A stretch of 59,719 nt of DNA, taken from the NCBI GenBank assembly GCA_024683645.1, contig JAIKYA010000094.1, positions 1 to 59,719 on the forward strand, in the 5' to 3' direction. The notes beneath the pieces were generated by a model. That model saw only the letters and a program-made list of their open reading frames with translations. It was not told the DNA's origin and searched no databases. The DNA is from Lachnospiraceae bacterium. GTDB taxonomy: Bacteria > Bacillota > Clostridia > Lachnospirales > Lachnospiraceae. Shown one piece after another: positions 1 through 8,381 of this stretch. The position numbers and the translations under genes are program-made. Each line of letters begins with the position of its first letter. The stretch's first letter is position 1.

Positions 1-791
1 TTATGGACGGGCTTTCGCTGCATTATTACACCGTGCCCCATGACTGGAACCATAAAGGCAGTGCGGTGGATTTTGATGACAAGACCTGGTATGACACGCT
101 GAACAAGACGCTGTTCATGGATGAGCTGATAAGAAGACACACGAACATCATGGACAAGTATGATAAGGATAACAAGGTGGCACTGATCGTGGATGAGTGG
201 GGTACCTGGTATGATGTGGAACCCGGCACCAATCCCGGTTTCCTTTATCAGCAGAATACCATCAGGGATGCGCTGGTAGCGGGCATCAACTTAAACATCT
301 TCAACAAGCACTGTGCCCGTGTGAAGATGGCTAATATTGCCCAGCTCGTGAATGTGCTGCAGGCAGTGATACTGACCGATGGCGAAAAGATGATCAAGAC
401 CCCGACCTATCATGTATTTAGCATGTATAAGCATCACCAGGATAACGACCTGCTGGAAAGCTTCATAGAGAATGAGCAGATCGGCATGGAAGAAGACAAG
501 ATGGTATGTGCGCTCAACGAGTCCGTTTCTGTGGACAAGGACGGAAAGCTGCATATCACGGTCTGCAACCTTTCAATAGACAAGGATCAGGAGATAGAGA
601 CGGTACTTGCGGATAGCGGCATAGTTTCGGCAAAGGCTGAGATAGTCGGTGGTGAGATCCATGAACACAATACCTTTGATGATCCCGAGAAGGTAGTTAA
701 GAGGGCATTTGATGTAACGGCGGATGGCGGAAAGATCCGGTTCACACTGCCTGCTGCAAGCGTGATACATATCGAGGCAGCAGCAGAGTGA
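1..791 (+). CDS. Alpha-L-arabinofuranosidase (GH51), C-terminal part, cut by window edge
   Basis: The reading frame is open from the left edge, so the N-terminal part of the gene lies outside the window. The 262 visible residues match the C-terminal half of GH51 intracellular arabinofuranosidases, which release terminal arabinose from arabinan and arabinoxylan fragments. The motif VDEWGTWYD holds the expected nucleophile glutamate (codon at 195-197); the acid/base glutamate would lie upstream. Residues from about 175 on form the all-beta C-terminal domain ([18 protein letters not shown]). The stop overlaps the GTG of the next gene, and a sugar kinase and AraD follow, so released arabinose would enter the pentose phosphate pathway through this operon. 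The family call is firm; the exact substrate is inferred. Confidence 0.88.
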   Translation, partial: MDGLSLHYYTVPHDWNHKGSAVDFDDKTWYDTLNKTLFMDELIRRHTNIMDKYDKDNKVALIVDEWGTWYDVEPGTNPGFLYQQNTIRDALVAGINLNIFNKHCARVKMANIAQLVNVLQAVILTDGEKMIKTPTYHVFSMYKHHQDNDLLESFIENEQIGMEEDKMVCALNESVSVDKDGKLHITVCNLSIDKDQEIETVLADSGIVSAKAEIVGGEIHEHNTFDDPEKVVKRAFDVTADGGKIRFTLPAASVIHIEAAAE

Positions 792-1030
792 AGCCCTGTA
801 TAAAATGTCTGCTGCAGGAGTATGATGAGGAAAAGTACAGGCAGCTGATCGCAGACGAGCTGGAATGGATGGACGCGGGGATGAAGACTTCCGATGAGGA
901 GTATGAGAGGCGGCTTGAGATCTGCAGGAAATGCGAAAAGCTTTCGGCAGGAACCTGCCTGAAATGCGGCTGTTATGTGGAACTGAGAGCCGCGGCAAAG
1001 CAAGGTCACTGCCCGGGAAAAAAATGGTGA
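788..1030 (+). CDS. DUF6171 family small cysteine-rich protein
   Basis: An 80-residue protein with CxxC-type pairs (CIKC at the N-terminus, CRKC near 46, CLKCGC near 57) and a last Cys in HCPGKKW, which suggests a small zinc-binding fold. The pattern, including [10 protein letters not shown], matches the DUF6171 family found widely in Lachnospiraceae; its function is unknown. The only sensible start is the GTG at 788, which overlaps the upstream stop as GTGA, so translation is probably coupled to the arabinofuranosidase. No strong Shine-Dalgarno is visible. Its place in a sugar operon is likely genomic habit rather than evidence for a role in arabinose use. Confidence 0.8.
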   Translation: MKPCIKCLLQEYDEEKYRQLIADELEWMDAGMKTSDEEYERRLEICRKCEKLSAGTCLKCGCYVELRAAAKQGHCPGKKW

Positions 1031-1055
1031 AAACAATGATACAAGGAGAAGGTTT

Positions 1056-2651
1056 ATGGACAAGGAAATGGTAAAAAAAGCTATAGAAGAAGGCAAGACG
1101 GCTCTGGGCATAGAACTGGGCAGCACCAGGATAAAGGCGGCGCTGATAGATGAGAAATTTAACAGCATTGCCGCAGGCGAGTATACCTGGGAGAACCGTC
1201 TGGAGAACGGTATATGGACCTACCATATGGATGATGACATCATCAAAGGCATCAAGAGCTGCTATGCGGATCTCGTAAAGAATGTAAGGGAAGAATACGG
1301 AGCGGAACTGACTACCACAGGCTCTATCGGTGTGTCTGCGATGATGCACGGGTATCTCCCTTTTGATAAGGACTGGAAGCAGCTGGCTGCATTCCGTACC
1401 TGGAGAAATACGATGACGGGAGAGGCGGCGGAGAAGCTGAGCGATCTCTTTGATTTCAATATTCCCCAGCGCTGGAGCATAGCACATCTGTATCAGGCAA
1501 TGCTTAATAAAGAGGAGCATCTTAAGGATCTGGCTCATCTGACAACGCTGGCGGGTTATATACACTACCGCCTGACAGGTGAGAACGTGATGGGTATAGG
1601 CGAAGCCTCCGGTATGTTCCCCATCGATTCAAAGGCGCTTGATTATGATCAGGCCATGGTAGATAAGTTCGATGATCTGGCTTCGGATTACGGATTTAAA
1701 CTGAGAGATATACTGCCCAAGGTAAAATGTGCGGGCGAAGCGGCAGGAACGCTGACAGCTGAAGGAGCGGCCTTCCTTGACGATAGCGGGAAGCTTAAAG
1801 CAGGCATAGTCTGTGCTCCTTGCGAGGGAGATGCGGGAACAGGCATGGTTGCTACCAATTCCGTAAGGGAGGGAACGGGTAACGTATCCGCAGGTACTTC
1901 CGATTTTGCGATGGTAGTGCTTAAGAACAGCATAGGCAGACATGAGGAGCTGGATATGGTGACCACCCCTGCGGGACCTGCGGTCGCAATGGTGCACTGC
2001 AACAACTGTACTTCGGATATCAACGCCTGGGCAGGCCTGTTCAAAGGCTTTGTGGAAGCGGCAGGTCTTACTGTTTCCAATGATGTGCTCTATACCACGC
2101 TTTTCAAGGCTGCGCTTGGCGGCGAGAAGGATGCGGGCGGACTGATACCCTTCAATTATATCTCGGGTGAAGGCGTGACAAAACTCGACGCCGGCAGACC
2201 GCTGTTCATAAGAAAGCCGGATGCGAAGCTTAACCTCGGCAACTTCATGCGCGCTAACCTTATGTCGGCCATGGCTACGCTTGCCATCGGTATGGAGATA
2301 CTGATAAAAGAGGAGAAGGCGGAAGTCGACAGCCTGATGGGACACGGCGGATTCTTCAAGACTCCGGAAGCGGGACAGCGCATACTTTCCGCTGCAACCA
2401 AGTGCCCCGTGACCGTTATGGAATCCGCGGGAGAAGGCGGACCGTACGGCATGGCCCTGCTTGCCGCATACTGCGTGCAGAAGGAAGAGGGCGAGAGCCT
2501 GGAGGATTTCCTTGATAAGAAAGTGTTTGCGGGTGCAAAGAAGGAAACGCTCTGCGCAGACAAAGACGATATGGACGGCTTTGACCGTTTCCTTGATGAC
2601 TATAAGAAAGCGCTGGCTGTGGAGAAAAGCGCAGTTGAGAATGTGGGGTGA
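1056..2651 (+). CDS. FGGY-family carbohydrate kinase, probably ribulokinase
   Basis: A 531-residue FGGY kinase of the ASKHA fold. The N-terminal phosphate-binding segment [15 protein letters not shown] and the glycine-rich C-domain segments ([45 protein letters not shown]) are clear. FGGY enzymes phosphorylate sugars such as L-ribulose, D-xylulose or glycerol with ATP. Its position between an arabinofuranosidase and L-ribulose-5-phosphate 4-epimerase points to L-ribulose as substrate, although sequence alone does not exclude xylulose. The ATG at 1056 follows AAGGAG with good spacing. The stop overlaps the GTG of araD, giving translational coupling. Confidence 0.85.
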   Translation: MDKEMVKKAIEEGKTALGIELGSTRIKAALIDEKFNSIAAGEYTWENRLENGIWTYHMDDDIIKGIKSCYADLVKNVREEYGAELTTTGSIGVSAMMHGYLPFDKDWKQLAAFRTWRNTMTGEAAEKLSDLFDFNIPQRWSIAHLYQAMLNKEEHLKDLAHLTTLAGYIHYRLTGENVMGIGEASGMFPIDSKALDYDQAMVDKFDDLASDYGFKLRDILPKVKCAGEAAGTLTAEGAAFLDDSGKLKAGIVCAPCEGDAGTGMVATNSVREGTGNVSAGTSDFAMVVLKNSIGRHEELDMVTTPAGPAVAMVHCNNCTSDINAWAGLFKGFVEAAGLTVSNDVLYTTLFKAALGGEKDAGGLIPFNYISGEGVTKLDAGRPLFIRKPDAKLNLGNFMRANLMSAMATLAIGMEILIKEEKAEVDSLMGHGGFFKTPEAGQRILSAATKCPVTVMESAGEGGPYGMALLAAYCVQKEEGESLEDFLDKKVFAGAKKETLCADKDDMDGFDRFLDDYKKALAVEKSAVENVG

Positions 2652-3355
2652 AGGACATGCTTGAAGAATTAAAGAAAGAAGTATATGAAGCCAATATGCT
2701 GCTTCCGAAATACGGACTGGTGACTTTCACCTGGGGCAATGTATCGGCAGTGGACAGGGAGAAAAACTTGTGCGTGATCAAACCTTCCGGGGTGGATTAT
2801 GAGATAATGAAGCCCGAGGATATGGTGGTGCTGGACATCGCGACCGGAGAGAAAGTGGAAGGTGCGCTTAAACCTTCATCGGATACACCGACGCATATCG
2901 AGCTGTACCGTGCTTTCCCCGAGATAGGCGGTGTAGTGCATACGCATTCATCCTATGCCACCAGCTGGGCTCAGGCGGGGCGTGACATACCCTGCTACGG
3001 TACCACGCATGCGGATTATTTCTACGGACCTATCCCCTGTCTGCGTACACTGAATAAGGATGAGATAGAGGATGCCTATGAGGAGAATACCGGACATCTG
3101 ATCGTTAATGAGTTTAAGAGCCGCGGACTTGACATCATGGCAGTGCCGGCCTGCCTGTGCAAAAACCACGGACCTTTTGCCTGGGGCAAGGATGCACATG
3201 AAGCGGTACACAATGCGGTAGTCCTCGATGAGGTAGCCAAGATGGCGCTCCGCACCGAGATGATAAAGCCGGATGTTCAGCCCGCTCCGCAGGAACTGCA
3301 GGATAAGCACTATTTCAGAAAGCACGGAGCGAATGCTTATTACGGACAGAACTGA
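2648..3355 (+). CDS. araD: L-ribulose-5-phosphate 4-epimerase
   Basis: A class II aldolase-fold enzyme of 235 residues, the normal size for AraD, which interconverts L-ribulose 5-phosphate and D-xylulose 5-phosphate. The zinc ligands are visible as [16 protein letters not shown] (two His) and [10 protein letters not shown] (third His); the substrate loop [10 protein letters not shown] and the N-terminal TFTWGNVSA are typical. Together with the upstream kinase it completes arabinose catabolism to xylulose 5-phosphate. The start is either GTG at 2648 (overlapping the kinase stop) or ATG at 2657; GTG is kept because of the overlap. A strong terminator follows, so it closes the operon. Confidence 0.93.
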   Translation: MKDMLEELKKEVYEANMLLPKYGLVTFTWGNVSAVDREKNLCVIKPSGVDYEIMKPEDMVVLDIATGEKVEGALKPSSDTPTHIELYRAFPEIGGVVHTHSSYATSWAQAGRDIPCYGTTHADYFYGPIPCLRTLNKDEIEDAYEENTGHLIVNEFKSRGLDIMAVPACLCKNHGPFAWGKDAHEAVHNAVVLDEVAKMALRTEMIKPDVQPAPQELQDKHYFRKHGANAYYGQN

Positions 3356-3372
3356 AAAATAAACACAAAGAA

Positions 3373-3403
3373 GGCGGCCGGATGGGCCGCCGCTCTTATT
3401 TTT
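3373..3403 (+). terminator. Rho-independent terminator of the arabinose operon
   Basis: A perfect 7-bp stem GGCGGCC/GGCCGCC with loop GGATG is followed by a T-rich tract. It lies 17 bases after araD. An almost identical hairpin sits at 6092-6120. Confidence 0.9.
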
Positions 3404-3422
3404 CCGGACTATTTTTCACTTG

Positions 3423-4253
3423 TTACTGTTTTGCTGCAAGAAGCGCTTCCAACTCCTTAACTCTTGCTTCGGCAAGTTCAGCGCGTTTCCTCTCGCGCTC
3501 TGTGTTGGCTTGTTCTTCTGCACGGCCTTCTGCACGGCCTTCTGCACGGCCTTCTGCACGGCCCTCAGCTCTGGCTTCTTCTTTGAGTTCCTGAAATATG
3601 ATACGTTCTTTCATATACGCAGACCTCCATTTCTCATTTTTTCTTGCATTCTGAACAGCTGCGTCGATGCGTTCCGTTAGTGCATCGGAGACGATTCCTT
3701 TTTCAACATAATCATAAAACCGACGCAGGTCTGTACTGATATTATCACCCTTATAGCAGCAATTGTAAAATATCTTTTCAGTACCGTCGCAGAGCAGGAG
3801 TTTAGGATCGTCATCACAGCGCTCCCTGAAAACATATTTGTACAGATCACACCCAAACGGATCAAAAGTGCATATAAACAGGATCTTGCTGTCCGGCAGT
3901 TCTTTATATGATCCGCTCTTATTGATATGATCCATATCAATGGATGACTGGTAGAAGCGCGTTCTTTTTGGCAACTCAAGAGATTTAATGCTCTTGTTGT
4001 TCAGGTTTTGCATCTCGGCATCATATACCGCTTTATCATCCATGGTATAGATATCAAGTCTGATAGGTTTTCCGCTGCTGGTTATCCTGATCTCATGCTG
4101 GCTTTGTACATCCTGAAGTTCACCGACCGGCTGGCCTGTGAGACACTCGATGACATCCCTGCAGAGCTCCTTATCCGACATGGTGATGCCGAACATGAAG
4201 TCATCGCGGAATTCCAGCTCCTCATAGTTCTTGTTTCTGATCGTGTTGTTCAT
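3423..4253 (-). CDS. Rpn-family PD-(D/E)XK nuclease / putative transposase-like protein
   Basis: A 276-residue protein of the Rpn/PDDEXK_2 family, often annotated as PD-(D/E)XK nuclease family transposase. The opening LEFRDDFMFGITMSD, the core IRLDIYTMDDKAVYDAEMQN (Asp and Glu of the nuclease motif) and the later FICTFDPFG are characteristic. Known relatives (E. coli RpnA) are DNA endonucleases that raise recombination; whether this one is active is not known. The C-terminus holds a repeated RAEG stretch from a 12-bp DNA tandem repeat, then a charged coiled coil. It starts at the ATG at 4253 after AGAGGA and is transcribed against araD. It is a typical mobile-type accessory gene. Confidence 0.85.
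   Translation of the reverse strand: MNNTIRNKNYEELEFRDDFMFGITMSDKELCRDVIECLTGQPVGELQDVQSQHEIRITSSGKPIRLDIYTMDDKAVYDAEMQNLNNKSIKSLELPKRTRFYQSSIDMDHINKSGSYKELPDSKILFICTFDPFGCDLYKYVFRERCDDDPKLLLCDGTEKIFYNCCYKGDNISTDLRRFYDYVEKGIVSDALTERIDAAVQNARKNEKWRSAYMKERIIFQELKEEARAEGRAEGRAEGRAEGRAEEQANTERERKRAELAEARVKELEALLAAKQ
3516..3563 (-). repeat. Four tandem copies of a 12-bp repeat inside the Rpn gene
   Basis: On the plus strand the unit ttctgcacggcc occurs four times without change, encoding alternating Arg-Ala-Glu-Gly residues. Because 12 is a multiple of three, copy-number change keeps the frame and only lengthens or shortens the charged linker. Confidence 0.95.
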
Positions 4254-4402
4254 ATGTATTTCCTCTCTTTCTGCAGTGTGGCAGAAGAAAGATAAAAGAA
4301 TGACGATCAGCTTTTAATCAACTCCTGCCTTAACGATTTGGAATGATAAGCAGGAATTTCAGAAAAACAGAAGGCTTTCGCCGGAATATGAATATATAGA
4401 AA

Positions 4403-4420
4403 ATCTGCTTATGAGCAGAT
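4403..4420. repeat. Short perfect inverted repeat in the divergent intergenic region
   Basis: ATCTGCT-TATG-AGCAGAT lies between the Rpn gene and the decayed surface-protein gene. It could be an operator or a small hairpin in the Rpn leader. The remaining bases between 4254 and 4465 show no gene. Confidence 0.4.
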
Positions 4421-4465
4421 GATAACACGCGGAGGGCAGATTTTCAAGCGTTTTGTGAAGGCTGA

Positions 4466-6075
4466 AAAGGCATCAGGATCGGCGGGGGAGGTACTATCTT
4501 AATTGTCGAGGGCAGATCTGCGATATTTAATCAGGCGGATGATCCCGAAAATAAACTCGTGATAGATGACGGTGTGATAACTTTGAGCGGAAATGCTGCA
4601 GATACATTATACAGCTATGGTTCGGAACTCGTACTTAACGGGGGAGATATCACAGCGGAATACAAAGGAACCAATGATATGGAAGGAGCTGTCGGGAGCA
4701 GCAGAGGAGTCATCATAGATGAAAATATGACCATAGTTCTTCCCGACGGTGGAAACACAAATAATATAGGTGACGGTTTCGATCCTTTCCATACCATAAT
4801 CGCCCCGGGAGAGACCAGACCGGCAAAGGAAGTCCATGTGGTTTCATTGATTCACAATACCGTAATGACTCAGGCAGGTACAGTGTACGGAAGCGCGCTT
4901 GCAGATCCTGTATTTGAGCTTGTACCGGGTGCTGATGCTCCTGTCATCAGATATGAAGGAACTCTCCTTAACGGTGAGACATATACGAAGCAGGGGACCA
5001 AGCCTGCAAGAGCCGGCGAATATGTTGTTTCTGTCTTACAGAAAAAGGGAACTGAGGAGTGGCGCAGCTCTGCTAAATTCAGGATCACACCCAAGCCCGT
5101 GACCGCTGTTGTAAAAGCTATAGACCGTGAATACAACGGTGAATATGGTGTGGAGCTTTCAACCAAGGCTGAAGACCGTTTCGTTTTGGATAACGAAGAA
5201 GGCGATCTGGTCGGAGTTGTAATAGACAGAGCTGAAGCTTTTGTGGAAAGCCCCGATGTAAGCGAGAATGCGGCAGTAATAATAACAGGTGTAGAGCTCG
5301 GCGGCAGGGATGCATATAATTACGTGCTTTCGGAACAGCCAAGCGGTGTGAAGGTCAGCATCACCAGGACCGGGAAGACGGTCGAGCCTGTGACGGTCGA
5401 AGTTGAGAGCGGCATGGCCGGTACGAAAGATCTGAAGGAACTGATCGAAGAAGGCGGAATCTGCGCGAGGTCGAGGTAAGTGTATCGGTAAACTACACCA
5501 ATGCAGTAACATATACAGGCAAGTCCATAAAGCCTGATGAAGCTCCGATAAGTGCTAAGCTTGATCTGAGCGACCTCATAAAGAAGGCCGGGCTCGCAGG
5601 CAAGGATACGGCAGGACTGCTGACAGTGAAATTCAAGGCCAGAAAGAACAAGCTGGCAAGCAAGAAGACAGACGAGGCAAGCTTCTACGGTGTGATCACC
5701 ATCAATAAGAAAGTACAGAAGAAGCTCGGACTTGACAAGAAGCAGAAATCGGATCTTTCAAAACTTGTAAAGGCTGTTAATAAGGCTCTGAAAGCAAATC
5801 CTTGCAGATTTACGATCAACAAGGCTTCACTTGCGGATTATGTAAGCAGTCTGGAACTTAATGTTAAGGGCAAGGATGGAAAGATAAAGGTTAAGAGCGG
5901 CAAGTTAAAGAACTTAAAGAGTGTTAAGTACAAGAGCACTCCGGATACAACGAAGCTTTCAACCCTGTCAAAATCAAACTACACGGCTATTGAGCCTGAT
6001 GAGGCAACGAACAGTGTAAAGATCAAGGGTAAGGCAAACTTCACCGGAAGCGTGAGAATGGAGCCTAAGAAATAA
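4466..6075 (+). pseudogene. Decayed surface protein: 5'-truncated and frameshifted paralogue of the 40.5-46.0 kb gene
   Basis: The frame opens after a stop at 4463 and reads as coherent protein (TILIVEGRSAIFNQADDPEN) with no start or signal peptide, so the 5' part is missing. It then carries a carbohydrate-binding or beta-helix segment (to about 4800), an MBG-like Ig segment (about 4840-5090) and a YDG domain (about 5095-5370, REYNGEYGVELST). The frame stops at 5479, but sequence in the next frame from about 5470 (VEVSVNYTNAVTYTGKSIKP) runs on to 6075 and ends in a Lys-rich domain resembling the C-terminus of the large protein at 40541-45955. One frameshift near 5455-5470 joins the two. It is best seen as a relic of a surface-protein gene; a separate short protein from 5626 cannot be excluded. 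Confidence 0.75.
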
Positions 6076-6091
6076 GCATAAACAGCAAGGC

Positions 6092-6120
6092 GGCGGCCGG
6101 ATGGGCCGCCGCTATTATTT
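6092..6120 (+). terminator. Terminator between the surface-protein relic and glnA
   Basis: The same GGCGGCC-GGATG-GGCCGCC hairpin as at 3373 is followed by TATTATTTGTTT. It lies between convergent genes and may also help stop glnA transcripts, although the T-tract on that strand is weaker. Confidence 0.8.
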
Positions 6121-6139
6121 GTTTTATGAAGACTTGAGC

Positions 6140-7570
6140 TTACAGATCGTAGTAGAGTGCGAACTCCATCGGGTGAGGGAGTTTGGAGATCTGTGAAGCG
6201 GCCTTTATCTCACGGTTCATAAGCTGCTCTAAAAGTCTCTCGGGGAAGACGCCGCCTGCGGTCAGGTAGTCGTGATCTTTCTTTAGTTCTGCGATGGCTT
6301 CGTCAAGTGATGAGGGAAGACCGGTAAGTTTTGCCTTCTCTTCATCGGAGAGAGTGTATAAGTTGAAGTCGTAGGGTCCCCAGCCCTTTTCATGCGGATC
6401 GATCTTATTTTTGATGCCGTCGAGGCCTGCCATCAGTATGGCTGCGTAGGCGTAATAGGGATTGCAGGTGGCATCGGGATTCCTGAGTTCAAAACGTTTG
6501 CTCTCGGGGGATTTTGCATAAGCGGGGATACGGATGACCGCGCTCCTGTTGCTCATTGCGTAGCCGATGGTGACAGGTGCTTCAAAGCCCGGAACCAGAC
6601 GCTTGTAGGAATTGGTGGAAGGATTGGTTATCGCACAGAGTGAGCGTGCATGCGTAAGCAGGCCGCCCATGAAATAATGCGCCGTCTCGCTAAGCTGTGC
6701 ATAGCCGTCCTTATCATAGAATACCGGCTTGCCGTCCTTGAAGAGCAGCATATGTACATGCATGCCGCTGCCGGCTTCCTGCGCTAAGGGCTTTGGCATA
6801 AAGGTGGCGGTGATGCCTTCCGCTGCCGCTTCGTTTTTTATAACGTACTTGGCGGACATGGTATCGTCAGCGAGCTTGAGCATATCGCCGAGTTCTACCT
6901 CTATCTCCATCTGGCCGCTTCCGCCAACTTCGGGATGATGATATTTTACATCAACGCCCCAGTCTTTCATGGCAAGGCACATGCGGCTGCGGATGTCATT
7001 TCTGATATCGGTGGGAAGTGAATTGTGATAACCGGCTCCGGGCTGCAGCTGGTAGCCGTTGTTGCCGTACTCGCTGTCGGAGGCAAAAGCTGCCTGCGGA
7101 GTAAAGATCTCCGTGGACATATTGTAGTAATCGGTTCTGTATTTTACCTGATCGAAAAGATAGAATTCATACTCGGGGCCGATGACCATCCGGTCGGCAA
7201 CTCCGGTCTCTTTCATATATTCCAGGGCGCGTATGGCAACATTCCTGGGATACTGGTCAAAGGGCCTGTTGTCCGGAAGATCGATGACTCTTACGTCGCC
7301 GATCATGGAAAGTGTGGGAACTTCCGCATAGCGGTCGATCACGGCGGAATCGAGAACGGGAATGAAGACCATGTCGCTGTTTTCAACGGGAGCATAGCCG
7401 TAGTTGCTGCCGTCGAAGCCTATACCGTATTCCATGGTTGATTCGCTGAGTCTTTCGGCCGGAATGCTTAAGTGGCGCCAGCGTCCGTCAATGTCGGTGA
7501 GTTTGAAGTCGACCATCGCAATCCCTTCATCTTTGATAAGGGAGAGGATATCCTGAAGTGTTTTTGCCAT
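6140..7570 (-). CDS. glnA: Type I glutamine synthetase
   Basis: A 476-residue glutamine synthetase, which condenses glutamate and ammonia with ATP. Signature segments appear in order: GFDGSNYGY, the metal-binding VIGPEYEFYLFD, EVGGSGQMEIEVE, the ATP-site GSGMHVHMLLF, NSYKRLVPGFEAP, the Arg-rich NRSAVIRIPAY, and the C-terminal PHPMEFALYYDL. The end resembles the longer GS-I beta type, and NLYTLSDEE contains a Tyr at the place used for adenylylation in E. coli, though whether it is modified here is unknown. The ATG at 7570 follows AAAGGAGG. A promoter lies just upstream. A P-II gene occurs about 29 kb away. Confidence 0.96.
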   Translation of the reverse strand: MAKTLQDILSLIKDEGIAMVDFKLTDIDGRWRHLSIPAERLSESTMEYGIGFDGSNYGYAPVENSDMVFIPVLDSAVIDRYAEVPTLSMIGDVRVIDLPDNRPFDQYPRNVAIRALEYMKETGVADRMVIGPEYEFYLFDQVKYRTDYYNMSTEIFTPQAAFASDSEYGNNGYQLQPGAGYHNSLPTDIRNDIRSRMCLAMKDWGVDVKYHHPEVGGSGQMEIEVELGDMLKLADDTMSAKYVIKNEAAAEGITATFMPKPLAQEAGSGMHVHMLLFKDGKPVFYDKDGYAQLSETAHYFMGGLLTHARSLCAITNPSTNSYKRLVPGFEAPVTIGYAMSNRSAVIRIPAYAKSPESKRFELRNPDATCNPYYAYAAILMAGLDGIKNKIDPHEKGWGPYDFNLYTLSDEEKAKLTGLPSSLDEAIAELKKDHDYLTAGGVFPERLLEQLMNREIKAASQISKLPHPMEFALYYDL

Positions 7571-7603
7571 AAGGAACCTCCTTTAGAAATATATAGTAGG
7601 TTC

Positions 7604-7631
7604 ATTATAGCATAAAACCGTCCCGGGGCAA
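7604..7631 (-). promoter_or_regulatory. Probable sigma-A promoter of glnA
   Basis: On the minus strand TTGCCC (7631-7626) and TATAAT (7609-7604) are separated by 16 bases, about 30 bases before the glnA start. The -35 lies just beside a copy of the dispersed GGGGACGG repeat. Confidence 0.65.
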
Positions 7632-7633
7632 AC

Positions 7634-7662
7634 GAGGACAGGAGGACCGTCCCCGTGTCCTC
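7634..7662 (-). repeat. Dispersed GC-rich inverted repeat at the end of queT
   Basis: GAGGACA and TGTCCTC flank a core containing CGTCCCCG. The element overlaps the queT stop codon and could act as a weak hairpin, but it has no T-tract. It shares the 16-mer CGTCCCCGTGTCCTCA with 45967-45982. Confidence 0.7.
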
Positions 7663-8155
7663 AGTCTCCGAAGAGGCGGTGGCGAAGGGGCAGCAGCACA
7701 TGCAGGAGTATGAGTCCGAAGATGCCTGCGGCGATAAGTTCGCCTGCACCTACAGTGAGCATAAGGAAAGGAATGCTGCCTTCAACGTCGACATAGGCAA
7801 ACTTGAGTACGAAGGGTATGATGATGGCGTTGGACAGTATGGGTGGAACGGGAGCGAGAAAGCGGTTCTTTCTGAGCAGATAGGTTCCGACTGCGCCTAT
7901 CAGTGTGGCCAGTGTACCGAAGATGATGTCGGGCAGAGGGGAGCCGAGCGTCAGATTGGCCAGCAGGCAGCCGATGGACAGACCGGGTATCGCTGCCGGT
8001 GTAAAGAAAGGCAGTACGGTCAGGGCTTCCGAGAAGCGCACCTGGATGGCACCGCTTGCCAGATCAAAGCCTGCGGCAAGATAAGTCAGTACGACATAAA
8101 GCGCGGCAATGACCGCTCCGTGGACGAGATACATTGTTTTTTTCATGGATTTCAT
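7661..8155 (-). CDS. queT: QueT-family queuosine precursor transporter (ECF substrate-binding component)
   Basis: A 164-residue hydrophobic protein with about five membrane helices and the family hallmark AIQVRFSEALTVLPFFTPAAIPGL. QueT proteins are S-components of energy-coupling factor transporters and are thought to import preQ1 or a related queuosine precursor; they need a shared EcfAA'T module encoded elsewhere. The ATG at 8155 sits five bases after a GAAGGAGGT Shine-Dalgarno that is part of a candidate preQ1-II riboswitch. That regulatory element supports the substrate assignment independently of the protein. Confidence 0.88.
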   Translation of the reverse strand: MKSMKKTMYLVHGAVIAALYVVLTYLAAGFDLASGAIQVRFSEALTVLPFFTPAAIPGLSIGCLLANLTLGSPLPDIIFGTLATLIGAVGTYLLRKNRFLAPVPPILSNAIIIPFVLKFAYVDVEGSIPFLMLTVGAGELIAAGIFGLILLHVLLPLRHRLFGD

Positions 8156-8160
8156 AAAAG

Positions 8161-8219
8161 ACCTCCTTCAGTGGTTCACGTGCTCCTGCACGCGGGTGGA
8201 AAGGAACTAGCACCCGAAA
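8161..8219 (-). ncRNA. Candidate preQ1-II riboswitch (COG4708 motif) in the queT leader
   Basis: Read on the minus strand, a stem CGGGTG/CACCCG (8216-8211 with 8198-8193) encloses the 12-base loop CTAGTTCCTTTC, close to the loop of the known class II preQ1 aptamer. A second hairpin CGTGC-AGGA-GCACG (8192-8179) follows, then the queT Shine-Dalgarno GAAGGAGGT (8169-8161). TCCTT in the loop can pair with AAGGA of the Shine-Dalgarno, forming the expected pseudoknot that would hide the ribosome site when ligand binds. The COG4708 motif is by definition tied to queT-type genes. The second hairpin sits directly after the first stem rather than after a spacer, so this may be a variant. Confidence 0.65.
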
Positions 8220-8313
8220 TAATATGCAACGCATTGCACCATAACATAATCCCGCAGGCTTCGCAAGTACTAAAATATATACATTTTTCACTGACTTAGG
8301 TGATAATTTACAG

Positions 8314-8341
8314 TTTACATGGCACAAACAAGTGATATAAT
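8314..8341 (+). promoter_or_regulatory. Sigma-A promoter of the chemoreceptor gene
   Basis: TTTACA (8314-8319) and a perfect TATAAT (8336-8341) are 16 bases apart, about 40 bases before the start codon. Confidence 0.75.
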
Positions 8342-8381
8342 GAACATAAAATACAAAAAATCTGCATAAGGAGTGCACATC

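Noticed and set aside
3382-3680. Plus-strand frames over the Rpn 12-bp repeat.
   Set aside because: They are shadows of the repeat and the araD terminator with no family match.
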